This document shows positions 1 to 7,940 of a stretch of DNA of 8,905 nucleotides, piece after piece. The stretch is from contig QIHJ01000265.1 of NCBI GenBank assembly GCA_003229065.1, positions 1 to 8,905 on the forward strand, given 5' to 3'. Within the stretch, counting starts at the first letter, position 1, and the number at the start of each line of letters is the position of its first letter. The translations under genes were made by a program, and so were the position numbers. Source of the DNA: Candidatus Dadabacteria bacterium. Lineage in GTDB: Bacteria > Desulfobacterota_D > UBA1144 > Nemesobacterales > UBA2774. The notes under the pieces are model-generated. The model did no database searches. It saw nothing but the letters and a program-made list of their open reading frames with translations, and was not told the origin of the DNA.

Positions 1-245
1 AGAACGGACGTCAGAGCTGGAATAAGCGCTACCGTGAATATTCGGACAAGCTTAAGAGCGGTGATATATTCGAAGTTGCAAACGTGCTAAAGGACATCAA
101 CATGCTGCAGAATAGCAAAGACCTCTCCTTTGGCGAAAAAAGGATTATGGATTCGGCGCGGACGCTGCTGACAAAAGAAATTTCCATAGCTAAGAATTTA
201 GGTGAAGACTCGATTACAAAAGAAATAGACAAACTTCTTAATTGA
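1..245 (+). CDS. CarD/CdnL-family transcription regulator, C-terminal fragment
   Basis: This is the last 80 codons of a gene whose start lies left of the window (reading frame from base 3, TGA at 243-245). The peptide begins NGRQSWNKRYREYSDKLKSG and continues through DIFEVANVLKDI, LSFGEKRIMDSA and a C-terminal helix EISIAKNLGEDSITKEIDKLLN (seen). The pattern W-N-x-R-Y-R-E, K-x-G-D-I-x-E-V-A-x-V, then L-S-x-G-E-K-R-M-x-x-x-A is the helical C-terminal, DNA-contacting domain of CarD/CdnL proteins. Their N-terminal RNA-polymerase-interacting domain, which binds the beta subunit, would lie off-window (family knowledge). Members stabilise open promoter complexes, often at rRNA and stress promoters. 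The next gene starts 47 bases downstream in the same direction with no terminator between, so cotranscription is likely. Assignment rests on the C-terminal half only. Confidence 0.85.
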   Translation, partial: NGRQSWNKRYREYSDKLKSGDIFEVANVLKDINMLQNSKDLSFGEKRIMDSARTLLTKEISIAKNLGEDSITKEIDKLLN

Positions 246-292
246 GAACTTAGATTTACTGAATTCCATAACATATTCCCATCCCTAAAATT

Positions 293-1165
293 ATGTCAAA
301 CGGCATTCTGGACATAGATACGGCATCGAGACTAAAGGGATTTCACTTCCGCACCCGCTCTAGTGTCAGAGGCCAGAAATCGGGCATTCATAAAAGTCTT
401 TACAAGGGCGTAAGCCCCGATTTCATGGAGTACAAAGAATATAACCGCGGAGATGAGCTCAAGCAGGTGGACTGGCGCCTTTACGGCCGCCACGACAGGC
501 TCTATGTAAAGAAGTACGAAGACGAAGTTAATCTGAGCTGGTGCATAATGCTGGACAAAAGCGCCTCTATGGACTACGGGGACGAAGGCTCAAACAAACT
601 CTCTTTCTCAAAGAAACTCTCGGCCACTCTGGCATATTTACTCCTGAGACAGGGCGACTCTGTAGGTCTCAGCTGCTACTCGGAGCTTGAATCCGACATT
701 ATTCCACCAAGATCGGGCAACTCCTCAATTATGCCCATAGTGGAAAAGCTGGAGAATGTTGTCTCTGAAGGCAATACAGCGCTCAGGAAACCGCTCTTAG
801 AGGCCCTGGAGGTCTATAAATCGAGCGCCACATTCGCAATTGTATCCGACTTTCTGATGGAGCCCCGGGAGATAAGGGAGTCCCTCCAGCTTCTAAGGGC
901 TTCGAGGAAGGACGTTACTCTATTTCACGTGCTCCATCCGGATGAGACCGATTTCGGATTTGAGGGCTCGGTGGAGTTTCAGGATATGGAATCGGACGCT
1001 AAAGTTATTGTCGATACCCGGAGCATAAGACATACTTATATGAAAAGGGTAAGGGAGTTTAAAGAGGAGCTAAGGAGTATGTGCCATGAGTTTGAATGCC
1101 GCTACGTGTTTACTGCCTCAGACGTCTCAGTTGAAGAGCCCTTGATCGATATAGCCGACAAATAG
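293..1165 (+). CDS. DUF58 domain protein (VWA-like, MoxR-associated)
   Basis: A 290-residue soluble DUF58 protein. The signature block at about residues 40-76 (PDFMEYKEYNRGDELKQVDW followed by RLYGRHDRLYVKKYEDE) is diagnostic of the family. The strand IMLDKSASM at 85-93 gives a metal-ion-dependent adhesion-site motif D88-x-S90-x-S92, and D186 in IVSDF fits the later MIDAS aspartate. The C-terminal part (FQDMESDAKVIVDTR near 229) also matches the family ending. There is no membrane segment. DUF58 proteins usually work with a MoxR-type AAA+ ATPase and membrane VWA proteins in cell-envelope or metal-insertion chaperone functions (family knowledge); the exact role here is unknown. ATG at 293 is the only reasonable start, because an in-frame TAA lies at 269-271 and the family N-terminus begins right there, but no good Shine-Dalgarno sequence precedes it. 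The BatA-like gene follows after 9 bases. Confidence 0.92.
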   Translation: MSNGILDIDTASRLKGFHFRTRSSVRGQKSGIHKSLYKGVSPDFMEYKEYNRGDELKQVDWRLYGRHDRLYVKKYEDEVNLSWCIMLDKSASMDYGDEGSNKLSFSKKLSATLAYLLLRQGDSVGLSCYSELESDIIPPRSGNSSIMPIVEKLENVVSEGNTALRKPLLEALEVYKSSATFAIVSDFLMEPREIRESLQLLRASRKDVTLFHVLHPDETDFGFEGSVEFQDMESDAKVIVDTRSIRHTYMKRVREFKEELRSMCHEFECRYVFTASDVSVEEPLIDIADK

Positions 1166-1174
1166 AGCAGACTA

Positions 1175-3130
1175 TTGAATTTCTCTTTTCTAAGCCCGAT
1201 TTTTCTAATAGGTATCGCCGCAGTTTCGCTGCCTGTAATCGCACACCTCATATCCCGGAAAAGCGGATTCAAGAAACGCTTTCCCGCACTCAGGTTCTTA
1301 TTGGCCTCACAGGGGGAAATGGCCACCCGCTCAAGGCTAAAAGACCTGATACTGCTACTTCTCCGCGCGCTCACTATTGTGCTTATAGCGCTCCTTTTCG
1401 CTAAGCCCGCAGTATTTTCTTTTTCAACGGCGGACAGCTCAGAGCCCCGCTCTCTTGCGCTTGTAATCGACAACTCATTCAGCATGGGTTACGGCGAGAA
1501 CTTCAAAAAGGCAAAGAAAGAGGCAGAGCGCCTGATCGACTCCACGCCCGACGGCAGCTTTTTCACGGCCCTCCCGCTGGTACCCGAGAGAGGGGAAACT
1601 ATCTCTGTCATTCAGGACAGAGATACGGCAAGAAAGAGCTTAAATAAAATACCCCTGTCTCAAACATACACAGATAATGAGAGGAGGCTCGAGCAGGTAT
1701 ATTCCGCTTTAGAGAAGGCTCCAAATGAGGAAAAACAAGTCGTGCTGATTACGGACTTTCAGAAAAACGGCTGGAGAAGAGAGGACTACACAAGGAAATG
1801 GCTCACACTCATCGATGTAACGGAAACACCAGCACCCGGGAACCGCGCAGTTACGGATGTAGAGAGCCGATACACAAAGGAATCAATTAAGGTAAAGCTC
1901 AGGGTATCTAATTTCTCGGACTCGGATACGAGTGAGCTCCTTACGGAAGCAAAACTATCCGGAGAAAAAATTAAAGCATACATAGATATAGCACCCGGGG
2001 ATTTTACAACCGGGGAATTTATATTCCCCCGTACCCGAACAAATGAAGAACCCGAGGCATCGGGCAGCGCTTCTATACCCGAGGATGAGCTCCGCCTTGA
2101 TGACAAGCGTCACTTTGTACTTTCCCGCTCAGGCGCTCTGAACGTCCTAATTGTAGACGGTGACCCGAGAGAGGACTCAAGATTAAGCGAATCCTACTAC
2201 CTGGCAAGCGCAGCCGAAACCGCCTCAGAGCTCCTTCGCTCTAGAATCAGGATTAAGGATAACGACAGCTTTTTAGATGAAGAGCTCTCGGCATACGATC
2301 TAATCTTCCTTACAAATGTGGGAGAGATAACGCCCGGTAAGGCTAAGGACCTTGAAGGGTTTATCGAGCAGGGAGGCACAGCGGTAATATTCCCGGGCGA
2401 CAGGGTCAGGGCCGGGAGTTATAACACGCTGCTGCAAAATATACTGCCCGGCGAGCTGGGCGCTCCGGCTCAGACGGACTCCACGCTCGTTTCAGTCGAA
2501 ACCGATATGTTTTCGGATGACCTGTTTAAAAAAATAAGCCAGGCAAGGGTGAACCGGTCATTTACCTTAATCCCGGCAGAGGGCTCGGAAACAATCCTTA
2601 AGCTCTCTGACGAAACGCCCTTTTTAACTCATACGAGTCACGGAGAGGGAAACGTATTCCTCTTCACCTCGACAGCCGACACATCATGGAGCAATTTTGC
2701 CATCACACCGGTCTTCGCACCTGTTATTAAGGAGTTTCTCGATTTTGAGAGCCTGTCAAACACCAAACGAAGAAACTACATAGTTGGAGATAGCGTAGCA
2801 ATCGACCGATCTTCCGCAGCTTCTTCAATCGAGGTTAAAGACCCTGTAGGTGAGAATTATAAAATTGATCCACAAGAGCCCGTTTTCTCGGACACGAGCC
2901 GTATAGGCATCTACAAAGTTCTGATAGAGGGCGAGGAGGCATATGAGTTTTCGGTCAACTTGGACCCTCTTGAGTCGAATCTTGAAAAGATCAGCAGATT
3001 TAGCGTAGAGTCCGAGCCTGAGAGTGAGCTTGGACTCGTCAAGGTTTTCAAGGAGCTCTGGCGGTATTTCCTCTGGGGTGTCATTGCGCTATTTATCTCG
3101 GAGTCTGTAGCCAGAGCGCTTTTCTCTTAA
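1175..3130 (+). CDS. BatA-like membrane protein with VWA and glutamine-amidotransferase-like domains
   Basis: A 651-residue membrane protein. Residues 1-80 match the BatA or aerotolerance N-terminal region: MNFSFLSPIFLIGIAAVSLP, then H-L-I-S-R-K, a basic FPALRFL stretch, and a second hydrophobic helix at about 57-80. A VWA domain follows (about 93-215) with MIDAS motif D99-N-S101-F-S103 and D194 in LITDF. A beta-rich linker leads to a class-I glutamine-amidotransferase-like fold at about 320-420 (ALNVLIVDGDPRED, then DLIFLTNVGEI and GGTAVIFPGD). No catalytic Cys is evident, so this domain probably does not act as an amidotransferase. A C-terminal hydrophobic helix lies at about 629-648. The start is TTG at 1175: it gives the exact family N-terminus, and no ATG or GTG fits. 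It sits 9 bases after the DUF58 stop behind a weak GAGCAG. Role: probable envelope partner of the DUF58 protein; function not established. Confidence 0.88.
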   Translation: MNFSFLSPIFLIGIAAVSLPVIAHLISRKSGFKKRFPALRFLLASQGEMATRSRLKDLILLLLRALTIVLIALLFAKPAVFSFSTADSSEPRSLALVIDNSFSMGYGENFKKAKKEAERLIDSTPDGSFFTALPLVPERGETISVIQDRDTARKSLNKIPLSQTYTDNERRLEQVYSALEKAPNEEKQVVLITDFQKNGWRREDYTRKWLTLIDVTETPAPGNRAVTDVESRYTKESIKVKLRVSNFSDSDTSELLTEAKLSGEKIKAYIDIAPGDFTTGEFIFPRTRTNEEPEASGSASIPEDELRLDDKRHFVLSRSGALNVLIVDGDPREDSRLSESYYLASAAETASELLRSRIRIKDNDSFLDEELSAYDLIFLTNVGEITPGKAKDLEGFIEQGGTAVIFPGDRVRAGSYNTLLQNILPGELGAPAQTDSTLVSVETDMFSDDLFKKISQARVNRSFTLIPAEGSETILKLSDETPFLTHTSHGEGNVFLFTSTADTSWSNFAITPVFAPVIKEFLDFESLSNTKRRNYIVGDSVAIDRSSAASSIEVKDPVGENYKIDPQEPVFSDTSRIGIYKVLIEGEEAYEFSVNLDPLESNLEKISRFSVESEPESELGLVKVFKELWRYFLWGVIALFISESVARALFS

Positions 3131-3151
3131 AGCAGTAAAATAAATATAGGG

Positions 3152-4570
3152 CTAATCAACAAGACTGACCCCGTCATAGTTATCCGGAAGAGGGTGTCCC
3201 ATAAGCTCTAAAATTGTAGGATAGAGGTCTACGGACCTGACATTCTCTTTTTTAAACTTATAGTTTATAACAATGGGCATGATCATATGATCGCTGTGCA
3301 GCGAGCCGTGCGAAGAGCAGTGCTCGGGGTTTTCGTCAGTCGCCCTTAAGTCGTATCCTGAAGTTGCGCTAAGGACCAGATCACCCGTTCTCGGAGACTC
3401 CATTATCTGTACGAGCTGCTCAATTGCGTCCGGGTAATCGGTACCGTAAGTCTGCTCCAGAGCCTCCCCGGAGGTCATTTTGCGGGGTACCCCGTTATAA
3501 CCAAACGGGTCGCCCTTTAACTTCTTGTAGTTTATGAGCCCTTTTTCATCAAGCCAGGCCAGCGCCTCTCCCCTCCTGCTTTTGATTCTGGTGCGCCCCT
3601 CAGCGTCCACGCCGGCTAGTATATCGATCTCTGGCCTTTCCAGCAGGTTACCGACAAGTGTGCCCATCTCCTCAAAGGCAGAGCGCCTGCCCCACCCCTC
3701 AGGGCTCTTCACATAAAGATTACTCATAGCGTTCCCCGAGACCATGCAGGCCGAATCGGCGTCGGTAAAGTGTTTTAGGACATTGGTATATCCAAGCGTC
3801 TTATATCCGCTCTTCCTCATGAACCCGAGGGTATCGAAGTGTGAATGCGACTGGCTGAGACCGTGGTCGCTCGCAAGCACCAGGAGCGTCTCGTCAAGCC
3901 TCCCCTCGTTTTCTAAGAATTTTGAGGCGGCGCCTACGGTCTCATCGATCATTCTGTAAGACCCGAGTGTCATTTTATGAAACGGGTGTCTTATGTGAGA
4001 ATAGGTATCTATACCGAGAAACACCGCATATACGTACTCAGGGAACTCCTTCAATGAGCGGAGTAATATCTTTCTTGCTACCTGATCTACCTCGTCTGTT
4101 TTTTCTGTAAAGTGGCTCTTAACTTTATAGTAGAGCTTTGAAAACCTGGTCCTGTCGTTTCTATATTTAACACCGCGGGAGAGCTCGTTTAAGATATTCA
4201 CACTCCTTGGGAAAATCTCAAAAACGCTCTTATTGTCTGTTGTGACATCACTATTCATAAAATAGGTCTCAAGCCCGATGTAGCTCCTGAACCTCTCGAA
4301 TGAGAGGAGCTTTGAACGCTGCCCGTATTTAGACCTGTCGAACCACCTTATCCCGGGAAGGTTGCACCTGCCGGGATAGCGGCCCAGTATGTAGGGCGTA
4401 TAAGCGGGCCCGGTGGTTGAGGGGAATACGGATACGGCTTCCCTGTATGAGCCTTTCTCTACTATATACTTAGAGATATTAGGCAAATCGCCCCGATCGA
4501 GCAGCATAGAGAATACATCGGCCCGTGCTCCGTCGGCCATAAAGAAAATACAGCTTTTATATTGAGACAT
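3152..4570 (-). CDS. Type I phosphodiesterase/nucleotide pyrophosphatase-like protein (alkaline phosphatase superfamily)
   Basis: A 472-residue protein with the metal-binding pattern of the phosphodiesterase branch of the alkaline phosphatase superfamily. D13 lies in FFMADGARAD. The nucleophile is predicted as T53 in VFPSTTGPAYTPYILGRYPG. D188 and H192 lie in LGIDTYSHIRHP, D235-H236 in LASDHGLSQSH, and H421 in SSHGSLHSDHM (seen). Such enzymes use two metal ions to hydrolyse phosphomono- or diesters (family knowledge); the substrate here cannot be told from sequence. The first metal ligand is at residue 13 with no signal peptide before it, so the protein is probably cytoplasmic. A good Shine-Dalgarno AAGGTGA lies 9 bases before the ATG. 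It is the last gene of the glnE unit, 34 bases after glnE, and converges on the BatA-like gene with 21 bases between stops and no visible terminator hairpin. Confidence 0.85.
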   Translation of the reverse strand: MSQYKSCIFFMADGARADVFSMLLDRGDLPNISKYIVEKGSYREAVSVFPSTTGPAYTPYILGRYPGRCNLPGIRWFDRSKYGQRSKLLSFERFRSYIGLETYFMNSDVTTDNKSVFEIFPRSVNILNELSRGVKYRNDRTRFSKLYYKVKSHFTEKTDEVDQVARKILLRSLKEFPEYVYAVFLGIDTYSHIRHPFHKMTLGSYRMIDETVGAASKFLENEGRLDETLLVLASDHGLSQSHSHFDTLGFMRKSGYKTLGYTNVLKHFTDADSACMVSGNAMSNLYVKSPEGWGRRSAFEEMGTLVGNLLERPEIDILAGVDAEGRTRIKSRRGEALAWLDEKGLINYKKLKGDPFGYNGVPRKMTSGEALEQTYGTDYPDAIEQLVQIMESPRTGDLVLSATSGYDLRATDENPEHCSSHGSLHSDHMIMPIVINYKFKKENVRSVDLYPTILELMGHPLPDNYDGVSLVD

Positions 4571-4604
4571 AGAGTGTGTTCACCTTCGCTTTAGTATATA
4601 TGGT

Positions 4605-7391
4605 CTATCTACCCCTGAAATACTTTTGGAATATCTCCCTTATTTTAGCGGTTTTAGATTCGTATTTTTTCCTGAGCCCGTCTCCCGACGCTCCCATATC
4701 GAGCTCGGCAGCGAGCTTTTGAAAATCGCTCTCATAAAGCTCGTTTATAGAGCGGTCGTGAAGGAGCCTGAGCAGGTTCTCCATTTTCTTAAGATATAAT
4801 AACCCCTCCTTAAGTATAAGATACTCTTTTTTCAGGATTATTTTAGCCTCTCTCAGTGCATGGAGTGCCTTAACGGTGTTTCTTACTCGTAGATCCCGGC
4901 ACTCTCTTCCGTGACGCAGCTGAAGCATCTGTACCAAAAACTCGATATCCACAAGGCCGCCCCTGCCTGTCTTGATATTAACCTTATTTTGAGTCTCATT
5001 TGCAAGCTCGTGCTCCATCCGCCCCCTGAGCCTGTAGATCTCTTTATAAAACCCTGGGTCCAGAGGCTCCGTGTATACGAAGCGCTCTACTTGCCCCATC
5101 ACTTTTTTACCAAGCCTCTTATCCCCTGCGGATACCTTAGCCCTTATAAGAGCCTGCCTCTCCCACACAAGGGCGCTATTCCCATGATAAGTCTTAAACG
5201 AGTCAAACGCCGTTACCAGGGCGCCAGAGTGACCGGAGGGCCTGAGCCCCATATCTATCTTATACGCATATCCCGCACCGGTCGGAACGGAGAGCACCGA
5301 AATCAACTTCTGTCCGAGCTTGGAGTAAAGCTCGTGGTCCCTGCCCTCGTAAATAAACATTATATCAAGATCCGAGTTATAGCTCATCTCTCCGCCCCCG
5401 AGCTTTCCAAGGCCGAGCACCAGCATTTTCGGACAGGATCTTTTTTCCCGAACGGTGCCCGGAAGCTCTTCCCAGGCAAGGCAAAGCCCTGCTTCGAGCA
5501 CCGCCTCGGCAGTCATGGAGAGATAGCTGCCGACGTAAAAGGGATCGACCTCTCCGTTTAGGTCTCTGAGGCATATCTTGAGCGTCTCTGCGTGTTTGAA
5601 ATTTCTGAGCGTATCGAGCCTTGCCTCATAATCCTTTTCTTCAGATAACATTTCCCAAAGCTGCTCCAGCATCTCTTCCTTTGACCCGTATTCGGTACGC
5701 ACGTCCTTCAATGTGATTGCGTCCAGGTACTCGGGGTGTCGGATCAGAAACCCCGAGAGATAACCGCTTGTGGAAAAGAGTTTTGCGAGAAGCTCTATAA
5801 TGTCGGGGTTTTCAGACAACACTGCGTAGATAGAAGTGCGCAGTCCAACTGTAGATATAAAGCGCTCTACGTTTAAGAGAGCAGCGTCAGGATCGGGGGA
5901 TTTTAGGATTCCGCCCAGAAAAGCGGGCACCACTCTTTTCATTGCCAATCTGCCCTCCTCTGTTAACCCTCCTTTTCTAGGGTCGAGAAGCGTTGAAAAC
6001 AGCTCTATCGCCGTACCCGGGTTCGTGAACCCAAGCTTGCTTAGATTCTCCAACGCCTCTTCCTCGGAAATATTTCCCGCAGTCAGAAAATCCGCCACTT
6101 CCCAAAACTCCTTCCCCGCCTGCTGAGTTTTACGGGATGGTTCATGAAAGAGCATCCCATAAATCTCTGAAACCGATTCTGTATGTTCTTTATAGTTTTT
6201 CTCGAAGTCTTTTTGGTCCCTGAACCCCGAGCGGAGCGCAAGCCTTTTTATATCGTCCCGGTTTGTCGGAATCTTGTGAGTCTGTCTTTCTTCGACGAGT
6301 TGTATATAGTGCTCGACTTTCCTTAGAAAAATATATGAGGAGCCGAGCTTCTCGCGCACTTCATCGTCAATTATATTTGTGCCCCTGAGTCTTTCCAGGG
6401 TCTCGAGCGTATTCCTGCCCCTTATCTCCTTTATCTCCCCGCCGTTTACCAGCTGAAGCGCCTGAACGAAGAACTCGATCTCCCTGATACCCCCCTTGCC
6501 CAGCTTTACGTCCCGCTTCTTCTGCAGACGGTCGAGCTTGGTCTTCATGTCCTTTAAATTTTCAATCGAAGCGTAGTCGAGGAATTTTTTATACACGAAG
6601 GGCTCGATCTCACGTATAAACTCCTCACCGAGCGCCATATCCCCGGCAACGGGCCGGGCTTTGATCATAGCGGCCCTCTCCCATGTATCTCCCCAGTAAA
6701 AGTAATGCTCAAGGGCGCCTTCAATCGTGACGGCTACAGTGCTCTTACCGCCCCCGGGACGAAGCCCGAGATCGACTCTGTAGAGAAACCCGTCTTCCGT
6801 TACAGCGCTTAGGGATTTGGTCACTCTCTCGGCGAGCTTGAAAAAGGGCTCAGGGTCTTCGATATCCCGGTATAGATAAATAAGGTCTATGTCCGAGCTC
6901 AGGTTCAGCTCTCTTCCTCCGAGCTTACCCATGCCAAGAACTACGAATTCACCGTGGGTATCTATTCCCAGTTCTTTTCTGTAGTACGTAACGGCAGACC
7001 CTAAAACGGCGCACGCAAGGTCTGAGAGCTCTTCCATTATCCCGGGGAAGCTCTCGTAGCTCATTAGATCGCGGTACAATATGCGGCTAAGCTCTTTGTA
7101 TTTATATGCCCTGAGTGATGACTGAAGCTCATCTGCCGAAGCGGAAGCATCTGCAACATCTTGCGCTTCGCGGTTATAAACAGAAGGCGGTTTCTTTTTC
7201 TTTACCGCAGCAGACTTTGATAAATAATCGAGTATTCCCGGGTATTTTAGAAGACTTCTTGAGAGAAAACAGCTATTTGAGGAAAGAAGCTCGAGTATAT
7301 CTTTTTTAGATTTGGAGATTCTCTTATATTGCTCTTTATAGCGAAGTATAGTGGTCCGGGCATTGTCCGGATCGGGTAAAACTCTACTCAA
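4605..7391 (-). CDS. glnE: Bifunctional glutamine synthetase adenylyltransferase/adenylyl-removing enzyme
   Basis: A 928-residue GlnE, close to the roughly 946 residues of E. coli GlnE and complete at both ends. It adenylylates glutamine synthetase to switch it off when nitrogen is plentiful and removes the AMP by phosphorolysis when nitrogen is scarce, under PII control (family knowledge). Both nucleotidyltransferase domains are intact. The N-terminal adenylyl-removing domain has GMGKLGG at 153-159 and SSDIDLIYLY at 165-174 (D167, D169). The C-terminal adenylyltransferase domain has GLGKLGG at 660-666 and NSDLDIMFIY at 672-681 (D674, D676). Each is followed by its conserved second motif: KGGIREIEFFVQ at 299-310 and GRGGLVDIEFLVQ at 809-821. 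The start is TTG at 7391, preceded by AGGA 9-10 bases upstream and overlapping the end of the previous gene by 8 bases, which suggests translational coupling. No glnA or glnB lies in the window. Confidence 0.97.
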   Translation of the reverse strand: MSRVLPDPDNARTTILRYKEQYKRISKSKKDILELLSSNSCFLSRSLLKYPGILDYLSKSAAVKKKKPPSVYNREAQDVADASASADELQSSLRAYKYKELSRILYRDLMSYESFPGIMEELSDLACAVLGSAVTYYRKELGIDTHGEFVVLGMGKLGGRELNLSSDIDLIYLYRDIEDPEPFFKLAERVTKSLSAVTEDGFLYRVDLGLRPGGGKSTVAVTIEGALEHYFYWGDTWERAAMIKARPVAGDMALGEEFIREIEPFVYKKFLDYASIENLKDMKTKLDRLQKKRDVKLGKGGIREIEFFVQALQLVNGGEIKEIRGRNTLETLERLRGTNIIDDEVREKLGSSYIFLRKVEHYIQLVEERQTHKIPTNRDDIKRLALRSGFRDQKDFEKNYKEHTESVSEIYGMLFHEPSRKTQQAGKEFWEVADFLTAGNISEEEALENLSKLGFTNPGTAIELFSTLLDPRKGGLTEEGRLAMKRVVPAFLGGILKSPDPDAALLNVERFISTVGLRTSIYAVLSENPDIIELLAKLFSTSGYLSGFLIRHPEYLDAITLKDVRTEYGSKEEMLEQLWEMLSEEKDYEARLDTLRNFKHAETLKICLRDLNGEVDPFYVGSYLSMTAEAVLEAGLCLAWEELPGTVREKRSCPKMLVLGLGKLGGGEMSYNSDLDIMFIYEGRDHELYSKLGQKLISVLSVPTGAGYAYKIDMGLRPSGHSGALVTAFDSFKTYHGNSALVWERQALIRAKVSAGDKRLGKKVMGQVERFVYTEPLDPGFYKEIYRLRGRMEHELANETQNKVNIKTGRGGLVDIEFLVQMLQLRHGRECRDLRVRNTVKALHALREAKIILKKEYLILKEGLLYLKKMENLLRLLHDRSINELYESDFQKLAAELDMGASGDGLRKKYESKTAKIREIFQKYFRGR

Positions 7392-7752
7392 CGTTTATTT
7401 TCCTGCTTCTCTTTGACTTTCTGGCGCCGTATCCCGACTTTTTCTTAGCCCTGTATTCTTCCTCCGCATCTTTGACCATCTCAAAACCCTTTGAGATGAC
7501 ATTAAACGGCAGCTCACGCAGGAACTTTCTACCTTCCTCTTCCTGAATGAGGTTCTTAACTCCCTTAATAGCAAACCCGGCGCCGACAAACAGCTCAGCA
7601 GCGCTCATTATCAGATGCTCACCGGCTTTTTCCAGGTCAGCCAGGTCGACTTCTTTTTCCCTGCCCTTTGACCTCGAGCCCCTGGTACCGCTTTTTCTAG
7701 CTCTACCGGTTCCACCAGCTCCCGTTGTTCTGCGTTGTCTTTTCTCAACCAT
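7384..7752 (-). CDS. Small protein with basic termini, unknown function, coupled to glnE
   Basis: A 122-residue protein I do not recognise. Three zones are visible. Residues 1-34 are low-complexity Gly/Thr/Arg/Lys with 12 basic residues. Residues 35-100 look mostly helical, with a hydrophobic Gly/Ala-rich stretch (MSAAELFVGAGFAIKGVKNL, 49-68) and an amphipathic part around 75-98. Residues 101-118 are again very basic (10 of 18 Lys/Arg). The basic tails could bind nucleic acid, ribosomes or anionic membrane, but nothing in the sequence decides. Evidence that it is real: an ATG with GAGG 7 bases upstream, a promoter-like element about 60 bases upstream, and an 8-base overlap with glnE, whose TTG start lies inside its last codons. 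Operon position suggests a link to GlnE expression or to some constitutive process; this is inference only. Confidence 0.72.
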   Translation of the reverse strand: MVEKRQRRTTGAGGTGRARKSGTRGSRSKGREKEVDLADLEKAGEHLIMSAAELFVGAGFAIKGVKNLIQEEEGRKFLRELPFNVISKGFEMVKDAEEEYRAKKKSGYGARKSKRSRKINVE

Positions 7753-7813
7753 CCGACCGCCTCACTATTGGATTTTAGTTCTACAACCTAAAACAACTCA
7801 TCCCTCTTTTTAG

Positions 7814-7822
7814 ATTGTACCA
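7814..7822 (-). promoter_or_regulatory. Candidate extended -10 promoter for the glnE unit
   Basis: On the - strand the sequence reads TGGTACAAT, matching the extended -10 form TGnTATAAT with one mismatch. It lies about 60 bases upstream of the ATG at 7752 and no earlier gene overlaps it. The hexamer 17 bases further upstream (AATCCT) is a poor -35, so the call depends on the extended -10 alone. Confidence 0.4.
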
Positions 7823-7831
7823 TAAAAGACG

Positions 7832-7868
7832 GGAGAAGGATTATCAAGAATCTCCATTTTTTGTTTTT
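7832..7868 (+). terminator. Hairpin with T-run, terminator-like
   Basis: GGAGA (7832-7836) pairs with TCTCC (7851-7855) across a loop that can add an ATT/AAT pairing. On the + strand it is followed by ATTTTTTGTTTTT. The shape is that of an intrinsic terminator for + strand transcription, yet no + strand gene precedes it. Read on the - strand, the stem is followed only by CGTCTTTT, a weaker tract that could end read-through from the secreted-protein gene just before the glnE promoter. The stem is short. Confidence 0.35.
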
Positions 7869-7940
7869 GTCCTTAACGTCTCCGTATACTGCTTCCCATT
7901 AAGAAGCTAGTAGAATTAAGATAGTAAAATACTTTAAAAC

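Noticed and set aside
29..274. 81-codon - strand open frame opposite the CarD fragment
   Set aside because: It is antisense to a clear CarD C-terminus and Ser/Leu-rich, typical of a shadow frame.
1102..1485. 127-codon - strand open frame
   Set aside because: It is antisense to the junction of the DUF58 and BatA-like genes, Ser/Arg-rich, and has no recognisable domain or ribosome-binding site.
4911..5561. 216-codon + strand open frame
   Set aside because: It lies wholly opposite glnE, whose conserved nucleotidyltransferase motifs occupy the same bases. The translated product shows no family pattern.
7861..7890. Possible + strand promoter TTGTTT and TATACT, spacing 18
   Set aside because: The -35 is weak (3 of 6) and no gene or clear RNA follows. 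Such matches are expected by chance in AT-rich DNA.
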